A stretch of DNA of 23,719 nucleotides from Vicingus sp036171675 (lineage in GTDB: Bacteria > Bacteroidota > Bacteroidia > Flavobacteriales_E > Vicingaceae). The notes beneath the pieces are model-generated. The model saw only the letters and a list, made by a program, of their open reading frames with translations, made no database searches and had not been told where the DNA came from. The stretch spans positions 1 to 23,719 of the forward strand of contig JAVHRO010000011.1 in assembly GCA_036171675.1 (NCBI GenBank), read 5' to 3'. Shown piece after piece: positions 16,088-23,328 of this stretch. Position 1 is the first letter of the stretch. Every line of letters begins with the position of its first letter. Both the position numbers and the translations under genes were made by a program.

Positions 16088-17086
16088 TTAATTTTCGTGT
16101 TCTCGACCTTTAATTTTATTGGAGTTAAAAAGCTTATCCAACTCATTATCTTCATTAACAATTTGCTGAGATGGCGTTTTTTCCATTAATTCATCTAAAT
16201 TAGGTTGACCTGCATTTACCCAAGCGGTGTACCAATAATTCCCAACTGTAATGATTGCTTTTGTTAAACGACGTTCTACCATTCTGTTTAAACGATCATG
16301 ATAAGCGGTTGAGTATTCTTCAGAATAAGTTCGAACTAACGTAGCCCCTCTATTTTCAAAAGCATATTTTCTATCGGATTGGAATTCATTATTTAATTTT
16401 TGTTCTATTTGTAATACTGAATCTTTTGCCGAGAAACTCTCTTTCACTGAATTCCATTCGTCTTCCTGAATATTTTCGACATACTTAGCTCGTCCAACAA
16501 AATAGTCGTAATCTTTTGATTTTATTTCTGGTAATCTCGATTCCCAAAAGCCATGTATTCCTCGTTGGTTGGTTAATTGACCGTTATAATTTTCGGTGGT
16601 ATGCAACGGAACATGCGAATCTGCAATATAATGACCTAAATCGGCAGAGATTCTAATAATTTGATCATAATTTTTTTCTTCAAATGCCTTGGTAAGTCTA
16701 AACACCATCAAATTCACATGCCATGGAACTATGCCGTAGGCTTGTAACGTATCTTCCGTAAATTTTTCGACTGCATTTTTCCATTTATGTGGCACAACCT
16801 CAAATGGATCTGCTCCATATTTAAAATAATGGTCAATATCAATATAATGTCTAGCTGCCTCACCTTCTGATGAATACCTTCTTTTATCAGGATCAACAGC
16901 ATGTTCTGTAATGTATTCAATGTTCTTTTTGTAAAATCCAATCATTTCTGGAGGTAAGGTAAATACCGCCATTCTATTAATTTTTTTATGACCAAAAAAT
17001 CCCCATGAATAAACCGTTGGTTGAACAACAAAAAAAACGATTGTAAAAACCACGAGTCCTATTAGGTATTTGTATAAAAACTTCAT
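16088..17086 (-). CDS. S1/P1 nuclease or zinc-dependent phospholipase C family protein
   Basis: This 332-residue protein has an N-terminal hydrophobic signal (about 5-27) ending just before W28, the position where mature S1/P1 and phospholipase C enzymes begin with a zinc-binding tryptophan. Likely metal ligands follow in family order: H33, D61-67 region, H80, H123, D149, H152 or H158, H162 and H178 with E182, within SADLGHYIADSHVPLHT and GIHGFWESRLPE. It should therefore be an exported trinuclear zinc phosphohydrolase acting on nucleic acids or phospholipids; which of these cannot be decided. It lies 17 bp downstream of the ComB-family gene and probably shares its transcript. Confidence 0.85.
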   Translation of the reverse strand: MKFLYKYLIGLVVFTIVFFVVQPTVYSWGFFGHKKINRMAVFTLPPEMIGFYKKNIEYITEHAVDPDKRRYSSEGEAARHYIDIDHYFKYGADPFEVVPHKWKNAVEKFTEDTLQAYGIVPWHVNLMVFRLTKAFEEKNYDQIIRISADLGHYIADSHVPLHTTENYNGQLTNQRGIHGFWESRLPEIKSKDYDYFVGRAKYVENIQEDEWNSVKESFSAKDSVLQIEQKLNNEFQSDRKYAFENRGATLVRTYSEEYSTAYHDRLNRMVERRLTKAIITVGNYWYTAWVNAGQPNLDELMEKTPSQQIVNEDNELDKLFNSNKIKGREHEN

Positions 17087-17103
17087 GGTATATAATTAAT
17101 AAT

Positions 17104-17841
17104 TTAACCTTTCACTATTTTTCCGTTTTTTAACACCGGAACATGATTACTTTGATTAAGTTGAAGACAAAAAATAATATCTTCTTCAAGGTTTAACCTA
17201 CTCAACCTTTTTCTGTGGGATGACTCTCCTAAGAAACCATACATGTCATCTTTTGCAGCTTCGTATAATTTTATGGCAGCTTGGGTAGAATCAGCTAAAT
17301 TCTTAAACCTAAAATTTTGAGCTAATTTTTCGGCCAAAGCACCAGCGAATAAAGTATCTTCTAAATTAAAACGGTCTTTCCATCCTGCACAAAAAAGAAT
17401 TACATCTTTATCTTCACGTTCTACATATTCGGTAATGGCATCAATATTTGAAAACGAACCAATAAGCACTTTGTAAGCACTTTTAGCCATTTCTATTGCT
17501 TTTGTTCCGTTGGTGGTAGTTAATACTATGGTTTTGTTTTTAAAGGAATTTTTTTTAAAAAACAAAGGTGAATTTCCAAAATCAAACCCTTCAACAATTT
17601 CTGAAGAACGCTCGGCACCAACAATATAACCTTTTTGTTTGTATTCGTATGCCTCATCTAATGTGGCAATTGGTATTACTCCTTCCACCCCACTTTCAAT
17701 TGCAGCACAAATAGCAGTGGTGGCTCTAAAAATATCTATTACCACTACTACACAATCTTTATTTTGAAAATAAATAGGGAATAAAGCTGGCGAAAAACAA
17801 ACCTCTACCTTATTAGAAAATCCTGATGATTCTTCGCTCAT
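17104..17841 (-). CDS. ComB family 2-phosphosulfolactate phosphatase-like protein
   Basis: This 245-residue protein matches the ComB family, whose founding member in methanogens removes phosphate from 2-phosphosulfolactate during coenzyme M synthesis and needs magnesium. Visible signatures are VVVVIDIFRATTAI (31-44), YIVGAERSSE, FDFGNSP, IVLTTTNGTKAI (105-116), VLIGSFSN and LFCAGWKDRFNLEDTLFAGA (149-168). No coenzyme M genes accompany it, and Bacteroidota are not known to make that cofactor, so the physiological substrate is open; sulfolactate or another phosphorylated acid are options. It precedes the S1/P1-like gene by 17 bp, and a perfect hairpin separates it from gcvT upstream. Confidence 0.88.
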   Translation of the reverse strand: MSEESSGFSNKVEVCFSPALFPIYFQNKDCVVVVIDIFRATTAICAAIESGVEGVIPIATLDEAYEYKQKGYIVGAERSSEIVEGFDFGNSPLFFKKNSFKNKTIVLTTTNGTKAIEMAKSAYKVLIGSFSNIDAITEYVEREDKDVILFCAGWKDRFNLEDTLFAGALAEKLAQNFRFKNLADSTQAAIKLYEAAKDDMYGFLGESSHRKRLSRLNLEEDIIFCLQLNQSNHVPVLKNGKIVKG

Positions 17842-17865
17842 TCTTATGAGTTTGAAATTTAAGCA

Positions 17866-17904
17866 TTAGCGTTCAAGTTTAGTTATACTAAACTTGAACG
17901 CTAA
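17866..17904. repeat. Perfect 17-bp inverted repeat between comB-like gene and gcvT
   Basis: TTAGCGTTCAAGTTTAG (17866-17882) and its exact complement (17888-17904) flank a 5-base loop TTATA. It sits after the gcvT stop and 25 bases before the ComB-like start. It could be a terminator of gcvT, but no T-run follows on the minus strand, so an attenuator or regulator-binding site is also possible. Confidence 0.8.
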
Positions 17905-17926
17905 CACCTAAACAGTGAATATGTTT

Positions 17927-19021
17927 TTATGCTTTATAAAAAGGAGTTGATACTACTTTGGCTTTTATTTTTTTATCTCTAATTAAAATATAGATTTCTG
18001 AACCAACTTTGGAAAACTCAGTTTTTACATATCCCATTCCAATTGGAATGTTTAATGAAGGGGAATGAGTTCCTGAGGTAACCACTCCAATGTTATTGCC
18101 ATTTGCATCAACTATTTGATAATAATGACGAGGAATACCTCTCTCAACCAATTCAAATCCAACCAATTTTTTAGTAACCCCTTTTGCTTTCTGATTTTTT
18201 AATGCATCTGAATTCACAAAATCTTTAGTAAACTTTGTAATCCAGCCTAAACCGGCTTCTATTGGAGAAGTAGTGTCGTCAATGTCATTACCATATAAAC
18301 AGTATCCCATTTCCAAACGTAGTGTATCTCTACAAGCCAATCCTGCCATTTTCACTCCAACTTTTTCACCTGCCTTAATTATGGCATTCCAGATGGTCTC
18401 CGCGTCGCTATTTTTAAAATAAATTTCAAAACCACCAGCGCCAGTATAACCTGTTGAAGCAATAATAATATTATCAATTCCTGCAAAAATTCCTTGTTGA
18501 ACGGTATAATAAACCATTTCCAAATCCATATTGGTTAATGGCTGTAGCATTTTCTGAGCATTTGGCCCCTGAATGGCTAATAATGAAGTATTGTCTGAAA
18601 TATTTTTAATATCTACTCCATTTGTATTATGTTTTTCTACCCAAGCCCAATCCTTATCAATATTTGCACCGTTTACCACCAATAAATAATCATCAACACC
18701 TAACATATAAACCAACAAATCATCAACTATTCCACCATCATAATTTGGAAAACAAGAATACTGTACTTTCCCTGGCACTAAAACTGATGCGTCATTTGAG
18801 GTAATTCGTTGTATTAAATCAAGTGAACCTGGACCCCGAAGAGTAAACTCACCCATGTGAGAAACATCAAAAATTCCTACGTTATTTCTAACATTAAGAT
18901 GTTCATCAATAAGTCCCGTATATTGAACTGGCATATTAAATCCAGCAAAGGGAACCATTTTTGCACCTAAATCAATATGCTTTTGTTTTAGGGTAATGTC
19001 TTTTAATTCTAATACTTCCAT
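17927..19021 (-). CDS. gcvT: Glycine cleavage system aminomethyltransferase (T protein)
   Basis: GcvT takes the aminomethyl group from lipoylated H protein and passes it to tetrahydrofolate, giving methylenetetrahydrofolate and ammonia. The 364-residue product has GAKMVPFAGFNMPVQY, FDVSHMGEF, GGIVDDLLVY with the catalytic aspartate, TGYTGAGGFEIYF and ACRDTLRLEMGYCLYGNDI, and ends in the typical barrel domain with VTSGTHSPSLN and GMGYV. The ATG gives the normal N-terminus. The partner L protein (Lpd) is encoded at 21344-22732; gcvH and gcvP are not in the window. Confidence 0.96.
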   Translation of the reverse strand: MEVLELKDITLKQKHIDLGAKMVPFAGFNMPVQYTGLIDEHLNVRNNVGIFDVSHMGEFTLRGPGSLDLIQRITSNDASVLVPGKVQYSCFPNYDGGIVDDLLVYMLGVDDYLLVVNGANIDKDWAWVEKHNTNGVDIKNISDNTSLLAIQGPNAQKMLQPLTNMDLEMVYYTVQQGIFAGIDNIIIASTGYTGAGGFEIYFKNSDAETIWNAIIKAGEKVGVKMAGLACRDTLRLEMGYCLYGNDIDDTTSPIEAGLGWITKFTKDFVNSDALKNQKAKGVTKKLVGFELVERGIPRHYYQIVDANGNNIGVVTSGTHSPSLNIPIGMGYVKTEFSKVGSEIYILIRDKKIKAKVVSTPFYKA

Positions 19022-19041
19022 GATTTTTAATTTTTGTGAAA

Positions 19042-19049
19042 CAAATGTA
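19042..19049 (-). promoter_or_regulatory. -7 box TACATTTG of the gcvT promoter
   Basis: On the minus strand TACATTTG lies 20 bases before the gcvT ATG and matches TAnnTTTG fully. I cannot find a good -33 TTG at normal spacing. Confidence 0.5.
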
Positions 19050-19108
19050 TAAATAATAATGCAGATTATTTTGAAAATAATTCAATTTTCAAATTGACTT
19101 TAAATACG

Positions 19109-19116
19109 TAAATTTG
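19109..19116 (+). promoter_or_regulatory. -7 box TAAATTTG of the pruA promoter
   Basis: TAAATTTG matches TAnnTTTG and lies 39 bases before the pruA ATG. The nearest upstream TTG (19094-19096) has a spacer of only 12, so the -33 element is uncertain. It shares the 134-bp divergent intergenic region with the gcvT promoter. Confidence 0.45.
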
Positions 19117-19155
19117 TGTCCTTAAAATTATTATTCAACTCAAAAATATTTAACC

Positions 19156-20781
19156 ATGGCAAATGCATTTTTTAGCGCACCAAAACCAGTAAATGAACCT
19201 GTAAAATCTTATGCTCCTGGAAGTCCAGAAAGAAAAGAATTACAAGAAATGTATGCTGTTTTAAAAAACACTAAAGTTGACAATCCAATGATTATTGGTG
19301 GCAAAGAAGTTAGAACCGAACATACGGTAACTATGCATCCACCTCATGATAGAGCTCATGTGCTAGGAAGTTATCATCAAGGAAAAGCTGAACATGTTAA
19401 TCAAGCCATTGCTGCTGCTTTAGAAGCAAGAAAAACATGGGCAATTACACCATGGCAAGATAGAGCTGCTATCTTTTTAAAAGCTGCCGAATTATTGGCT
19501 GGTCCATACCGTGCAAAAATGAATGCAGCTACCATGCTTTGCCAAAGTAAAAATGCTTTTCAAGCTGAAATAGATTCTGCATGTGAAATGATTGATTTTT
19601 TTAGATTTAATGTTCAGTTTATGACTGAGATTTATGCTGGACAACCTGAGTCTGCACCTGGAATTTGGAATAGATTAGAGTACCGACCTTTAGAAGGTTT
19701 TGTATTTGCCATTACACCCTTTAACTTTACTTCAATTGCTGCAAATTTATGTGCCTCACCAGCATTGATGGGAAATGTTGTGGTTTGGAAGCCTTCTAAC
19801 ACACAAATTTATTCTGCCCATATTATTATGGAATTGTTTAAAGAGGCGGGATTACCAGATGGAGTAATCAATTTAATTCACGTAAACAGTTCACAAATCG
19901 CTGATACTATTTTTAAAAGCCCAGATTTTTCAGGAGTTCATTTTACGGGCTCAACCAAAGTATTTAAACAACTATGGAAAACTATTGGAACCAATTTAGA
20001 AATATACAAATGCTACCCAAGAATAGTTGGTGAGACTGGCGGAAAAGACTTTATTATTGCACACAAATCAGCTGATCCTAAAGAAGTTGCGACAGGAATG
20101 ATTAGAGGTGCCTTTGAGTACCAAGGACAAAAATGTTCGGCAGCATCAAGAACCTATTTGCCATCAAATATTGCTGATGAAGTATTGGCGATAGTGAAAA
20201 AAGAAGTTGAATCTTTTAAAATAGGTTCTCCTGAAGACTTTAGCAATTTCATAAATGCCGTAATCGACGAAAAAAGTTTTGACAAAATCTCCAATTACAT
20301 TGAATATGTAAAAACCAGAAATGATGCTGAATTTGTAACAGGTGGAACCTACGACAAATCAAAAGGATTTTTTATTACTCCAACTGTAGTAAAAACATCT
20401 AATCCACTTTTCAGAACCATGTGCGAAGAAATTTTTGGTCCATTTTTAACGGTCTATGTTTATGATGCTGATAACTATGAAGAAGCATTAGAAACTCTAG
20501 ACAAATCATCTGAATACGCTTTGACAGGAGCTATTTTTAGCAAAGACCGTGAAGCAATAAATACGGCAACTCGTTTACTTGAAAATGCTGCCGGCAACTT
20601 CTACATTAATGACAAACCTACTGGAGCAGTAGTTGGACAACAGCCATTTGGCGGGTCCAGAGCATCTGGAACCAATGACAAAGCTGGTGCCCCTCAAAAT
20701 TTAATGCGTTGGGTAAATACCAGAACCATCAAAGAAACTTTTGTTCCTCCAACCAATTATCGTTACCCATTTTTAGGATAA
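19156..20781 (+). CDS. pruA: L-glutamate gamma-semialdehyde (1-pyrroline-5-carboxylate) dehydrogenase
   Basis: This 541-residue aldehyde dehydrogenase oxidises glutamate semialdehyde to glutamate with NAD+, the second step of proline degradation (also fed by arginine or ornithine breakdown). ITPFNFTSIAAN (185-196), VWKPSN (210-215), the general base E293 in GETGGKDF and the catalytic cysteine C327 in GQKCSAASR are all visible. The N-terminal extension and the IWNRLEYRPLEGF stretch are typical of the stand-alone P5C dehydrogenase rather than the fused PutA form. No proline dehydrogenase gene is present in the window. A small lipoprotein gene follows after 41 bp. Confidence 0.95.
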   Translation: MANAFFSAPKPVNEPVKSYAPGSPERKELQEMYAVLKNTKVDNPMIIGGKEVRTEHTVTMHPPHDRAHVLGSYHQGKAEHVNQAIAAALEARKTWAITPWQDRAAIFLKAAELLAGPYRAKMNAATMLCQSKNAFQAEIDSACEMIDFFRFNVQFMTEIYAGQPESAPGIWNRLEYRPLEGFVFAITPFNFTSIAANLCASPALMGNVVVWKPSNTQIYSAHIIMELFKEAGLPDGVINLIHVNSSQIADTIFKSPDFSGVHFTGSTKVFKQLWKTIGTNLEIYKCYPRIVGETGGKDFIIAHKSADPKEVATGMIRGAFEYQGQKCSAASRTYLPSNIADEVLAIVKKEVESFKIGSPEDFSNFINAVIDEKSFDKISNYIEYVKTRNDAEFVTGGTYDKSKGFFITPTVVKTSNPLFRTMCEEIFGPFLTVYVYDADNYEEALETLDKSSEYALTGAIFSKDREAINTATRLLENAAGNFYINDKPTGAVVGQQPFGGSRASGTNDKAGAPQNLMRWVNTRTIKETFVPPTNYRYPFLG

Positions 20782-20822
20782 ACCTTAATTCAAAAAAAAA
20801 AATCTACGGCAACAAGATAAGC

Positions 20823-21251
20823 ATGCAAAAACACTTTTTAATACCGCTTATGTTGTTGCTGTTTTCGTGTAACGCCGAGATTGCCAAAATTGACTTAACT
20901 AAACCCCAATACCAGTCGGTAAGTATTAATTGCAAAAAACACCGACAGATAGATTTTTATTTGGATTGCGATATTGAATACAAGACTATGCCGAATATGG
21001 TTATCGATTTTGAGTTTTACAAAGGCAACGTGCAACTCTTGAAAGGAGGGGTTGACCCACTCAATTGTTCAAATCTAAAAAATGAAACAAAAATCGAGAA
21101 AAACGGAAAAACATACTGGAAATTTTACGGCAAATTAGAAGGCAATTACATTCCTCCAAGTGATAGTGTTTTTACCATTTATCCAACTTTCATTTGGAAT
21201 CAAACTGCTGATTTAAAGATTCACAAAATGGACTTAATTTTTGTAAGATAA
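20823..21251 (+). CDS. Small predicted lipoprotein, function unknown
   Basis: From the ATG at 20823 this is a 142-residue protein with a short signal peptide and a lipobox (LMLLLFSCN), so the mature form would start at a lipid-modified cysteine. The rest has many short polar strands, with two cysteines in INCKKHRQIDFYLDCDIEY and a further one in DPLNCSN, and no domain I recognise. The frame is open further upstream, to an ATG at 20709 inside pruA, but those residues show no signal features, so 20823 is preferred. It may be co-transcribed with pruA. Confidence 0.7.
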   Translation: MQKHFLIPLMLLLFSCNAEIAKIDLTKPQYQSVSINCKKHRQIDFYLDCDIEYKTMPNMVIDFEFYKGNVQLLKGGVDPLNCSNLKNETKIEKNGKTYWKFYGKLEGNYIPPSDSVFTIYPTFIWNQTADLKIHKMDLIFVR

Positions 21252-21297
21252 CCAGCTTTTATGTTTACAAACTTTACAAACTTTTAACTTTAAGTAG

Positions 21298-21305
21298 TAA
21301 CTTCG
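21298..21305 (+). promoter_or_regulatory. Variant -7 box TAACTTCG before lpd
   Basis: TAACTTCG is the same variant box as before the FKBP gene, within the shared string AGTAACTTCGC. It lies 38 bases before the lpd ATG. The -33 element is poor (TTTA with a spacer of 21). Confidence 0.4.
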
Positions 21306-21343
21306 CTTTCTTAAATTATTTATTATACATTAAAAAAATTACT

Positions 21344-22732
21344 ATGAATTACGATTTAATTGTTGTTGGAAGTGGACCTGGTGGCTATGTAGCTGCAATT
21401 AGAGCTTCTCAATTAGGTTTAAAAACTGCTATAATAGAACGAACAGAATTAGGTGGTATTTGTTTAAATTGGGGTTGCATTCCAACCAAAGCTTTGTTAA
21501 AAAGTGCCAACGTTTTTGAATATATTAATCACGCTGCTGATTATGGTATTACAATTAAAGGAGCAGATGCTGATTTTCCTGCAATTGTAAAAAGAAGTAG
21601 AACCGTTGCAGAAGGAATGAGTAATGGAATTCAATTTTTAATGAAAAAAAACAAAATTGATGTCATTAAAGGAACTGCAACATTAAAAAAAGGAATAAAA
21701 GTTTCAGTTGTTGGTGATGATAAATCCGTTACCGAATATGAAGCCAAAAATATCATTATTGCTACTGGAGCTCGTTCAAGAGTATTGCCAAATTTACCTC
21801 AAGATGGAGTTAAAATAATTGGATACAGAGAAGCGTTAGTGTTACCTAAATTACCTAAAAAAATGGTGGTAGTTGGTTCTGGAGCTATTGGTTCTGAGTT
21901 TGCTTATTTCTATAACGCCATGGGCGTTGAAGTAACCTTAATTGAGTTTTTACCTAACATTATTCCATTAGAAGATGAAGAAGTTTCTAAACAATTAGAG
22001 CGATCGTTTAAAAAAGCTGGAATCAATGTAATGACTAATTCATCTGTAGAAAGTGTTGACACTAAAGGAAATGGTTGTAAAGTGTTGGTTAAAACTAAAA
22101 AAGGCGACGAAACTATCGAGTGTGATGTTGTGCTTTCTGCCGTTGGAATCAAACGAAACATCGAAAACATTGGTTTAGAAGAAGTAGGTATCATTACCGA
22201 TAAAGATATTATTGTAACCAACGATTATTATCAAACCAATATCCCAGGATATTGCGCTATTGGTGATGTAACAAAAGGTCACGCTTTGGCTCACGTAGCT
22301 TCTGCCGAAGGAATTATTTGTGTAGAAAAAATTGCAGGAGTTCATGTAGAACCGTTGGATTATGGAAATATTCCGGGTTGTACGTATTGTTCGCCAGAAG
22401 TTGCTTCGGTAGGTATGACAGAAAAAATGGCTCTTGAAAAAGGGTATGAAATTAAAGTGGGTAAATTCCCGTTCTCAGCATCTGGTAAAGCCAGTGCAGC
22501 TGGACACAAAGATGGTTTTGTAAAACTCATTTTTGATGCAAAATACGGCGAATTATTAGGCGGACACCTAATTGGTTACAACGTAACCGAAATGATTGCC
22601 GAACTTGTTGCTGCTCGTAAATTAGAAACTACTGGACACGAATTAATTAAAACTGTTCATCCTCACCCAACCATGAGTGAAGCTGTGATGGAAGCAGCTG
22701 CTGCGGCTTACGGTGAAGTGATTCACATGTAA
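21344..22732 (+). CDS. lpd: Dihydrolipoyl dehydrogenase
   Basis: This 462-residue flavoprotein reoxidises dihydrolipoamide in the 2-oxoacid dehydrogenase complexes and the glycine cleavage system (E3 or L protein). The FAD-binding GSGPGGYVAA starts at 9. The redox disulfide is C40/C45 in GGICLNWGCIPTK. The NAD-binding motif is VVGSGAIGSEFAYF, and AIGDVTKGHALAHVASAEG is the second FAD motif. The catalytic pair H441/E446 lies in HPHPTMSEAVMEAA. It has its own probable promoter and is followed by a palindromic repeat and a strong terminator. It can pair functionally with gcvT, encoded nearby on the other strand. Confidence 0.96.
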   Translation: MNYDLIVVGSGPGGYVAAIRASQLGLKTAIIERTELGGICLNWGCIPTKALLKSANVFEYINHAADYGITIKGADADFPAIVKRSRTVAEGMSNGIQFLMKKNKIDVIKGTATLKKGIKVSVVGDDKSVTEYEAKNIIIATGARSRVLPNLPQDGVKIIGYREALVLPKLPKKMVVVGSGAIGSEFAYFYNAMGVEVTLIEFLPNIIPLEDEEVSKQLERSFKKAGINVMTNSSVESVDTKGNGCKVLVKTKKGDETIECDVVLSAVGIKRNIENIGLEEVGIITDKDIIVTNDYYQTNIPGYCAIGDVTKGHALAHVASAEGIICVEKIAGVHVEPLDYGNIPGCTYCSPEVASVGMTEKMALEKGYEIKVGKFPFSASGKASAAGHKDGFVKLIFDAKYGELLGGHLIGYNVTEMIAELVAARKLETTGHELIKTVHPHPTMSEAVMEAAAAAYGEVIHM

Positions 22733-22740
22733 TCTTATCG

Positions 22741-22816
22741 TCATTGCGAGAGAGGTACGACCGACGCAATCTGCCTAAATGATAGACAGATTGCTTCAGT
22801 ACCTACGCTCAATTTC
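22741..22816. repeat. Interspersed palindromic repeat downstream of lpd
   Basis: The core GCAATCTG (22766-22773) and CAGATTGC (22787-22794) form an 8-bp stem around CCTAAATGATAGA. Outer arms AGGTAC (22753-22758) and GTACCT (22799-22804) also pair, and the left end reads CGTCATTGCGAG while the right end is worn. I recognise this as a common intergenic repeat type in Bacteroidota (CGTCATTGCGAG...GCAATCTG), here in the lpd 3' region. Confidence 0.7.
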
Positions 22817-22847
22817 CACGCTTGGGCTTCACAAAAACGTTAATAAT

Positions 22848-22887
22848 AAAAAAATCCCTTTATCCATTTAGATAGAGGGATTTTTTT
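22848..22887. terminator. Bidirectional intrinsic terminator after lpd
   Basis: AAAAAAATCCCTTTATC pairs with GATAGAGGGATTTTTTT with one G-T wobble and a 6-base loop. A- and T-rich sides allow use in both directions, ending lpd from the left and the small-protein cluster from the right. Confidence 0.88.
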
Positions 22888-22903
22888 ATTTAACTCTATA
22901 TAA

Positions 22904-23140
22904 TTAATCCCATGATTGATCATCTCCACAATCATCACCTGGATTTCCACAATCATCACCTAAATCACCCAAATCGTCTGCTTGATCTTCCCAATCATCC
23001 TCATCCCAATCTTCCCAATCATTTGGTCTTCCTGCTTCCCCCCTTGATTGCCAATAAGCATCATTATTATCGTTCAGTTGGTCGGAACGGTTATCTAAGT
23101 CTTCCTTTGTGTACTCGTAATCGTTGCCTTTTGGTGTCAT
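22904..23140 (-). CDS. Small, very acidic protein with YWQSRG motif
   Basis: This 78-residue protein has no signal peptide. The first half has NDNNDAYWQSRGEAGRPNDWED, a motif (N-x-AYWQSRG...RPxDW) that I recall from small bacterial hypothetical proteins. The second half is an Asp/Trp-rich low-complexity tail with two DDCG repeats, giving a strongly negative charge. It starts 37 bp after the next small gene (23178-23324) on the same strand and ends just before a strong terminator. The conserved motif and operon position support a real gene; the function is unknown. The antisense frame over the same stretch is a shadow. Confidence 0.65.
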   Translation of the reverse strand: MTPKGNDYEYTKEDLDNRSDQLNDNNDAYWQSRGEAGRPNDWEDWDEDDWEDQADDLGDLGDDCGNPGDDCGDDQSWD

Positions 23141-23177
23141 AATGTTTAATTTATATTCATTGTGATGTGAATATTTA

Positions 23178-23324
23178 TTACTTTTTCTTTCCTATTTGAT
23201 TAGGATTCAATTGCTTTCCTCTATTGCCTTGATTTTGGTCGTATTGCTTATTCGTGCCGTTTGTTCCTTTATTAGCATTTTGCATGTTGGTTGCATTTTG
23301 TTCTGGTGTAATTTTCTTTTTCAT
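23178..23324 (-). CDS. 48-residue Asn/Gln/Lys-rich small protein
   Basis: An ATG at 23324 opens a 48-codon frame that ends in TAA at 23178. The product starts MKKKITPEQNATNMQNANKG and contains GTNGTNKQYDQNQGNRGKQL followed by NPNQIGKKK. It is hydrophilic, basic and probably disordered. GTxGTNxxYDxxQGNRGKQxNPN is a pattern I recall from small bacterial proteins of unknown function, which supports a genuine gene. The ATG lies four bases after the stop of the upstream T9SS cargo gene, so co-expression is likely, and the acidic 78-residue protein follows. The opposite charges of the two small proteins are notable. Confidence 0.65.
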   Translation of the reverse strand: MKKKITPEQNATNMQNANKGTNGTNKQYDQNQGNRGKQLNPNQIGKKK

Positions 23325-23328
23325 CGTA

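Noticed and set aside
20709..20822. Upstream extension of the lipoprotein gene into pruA
   Set aside because: The added residues lack signal features; the ATG at 20823 places the signal peptide and lipobox correctly.
22912..23142. Plus-strand His/Asn/Leu-rich frame
   Set aside because: It is the antisense of the Asp-rich repeats in the acidic small protein; the terminator and neighbouring minus-strand genes favour the minus reading.
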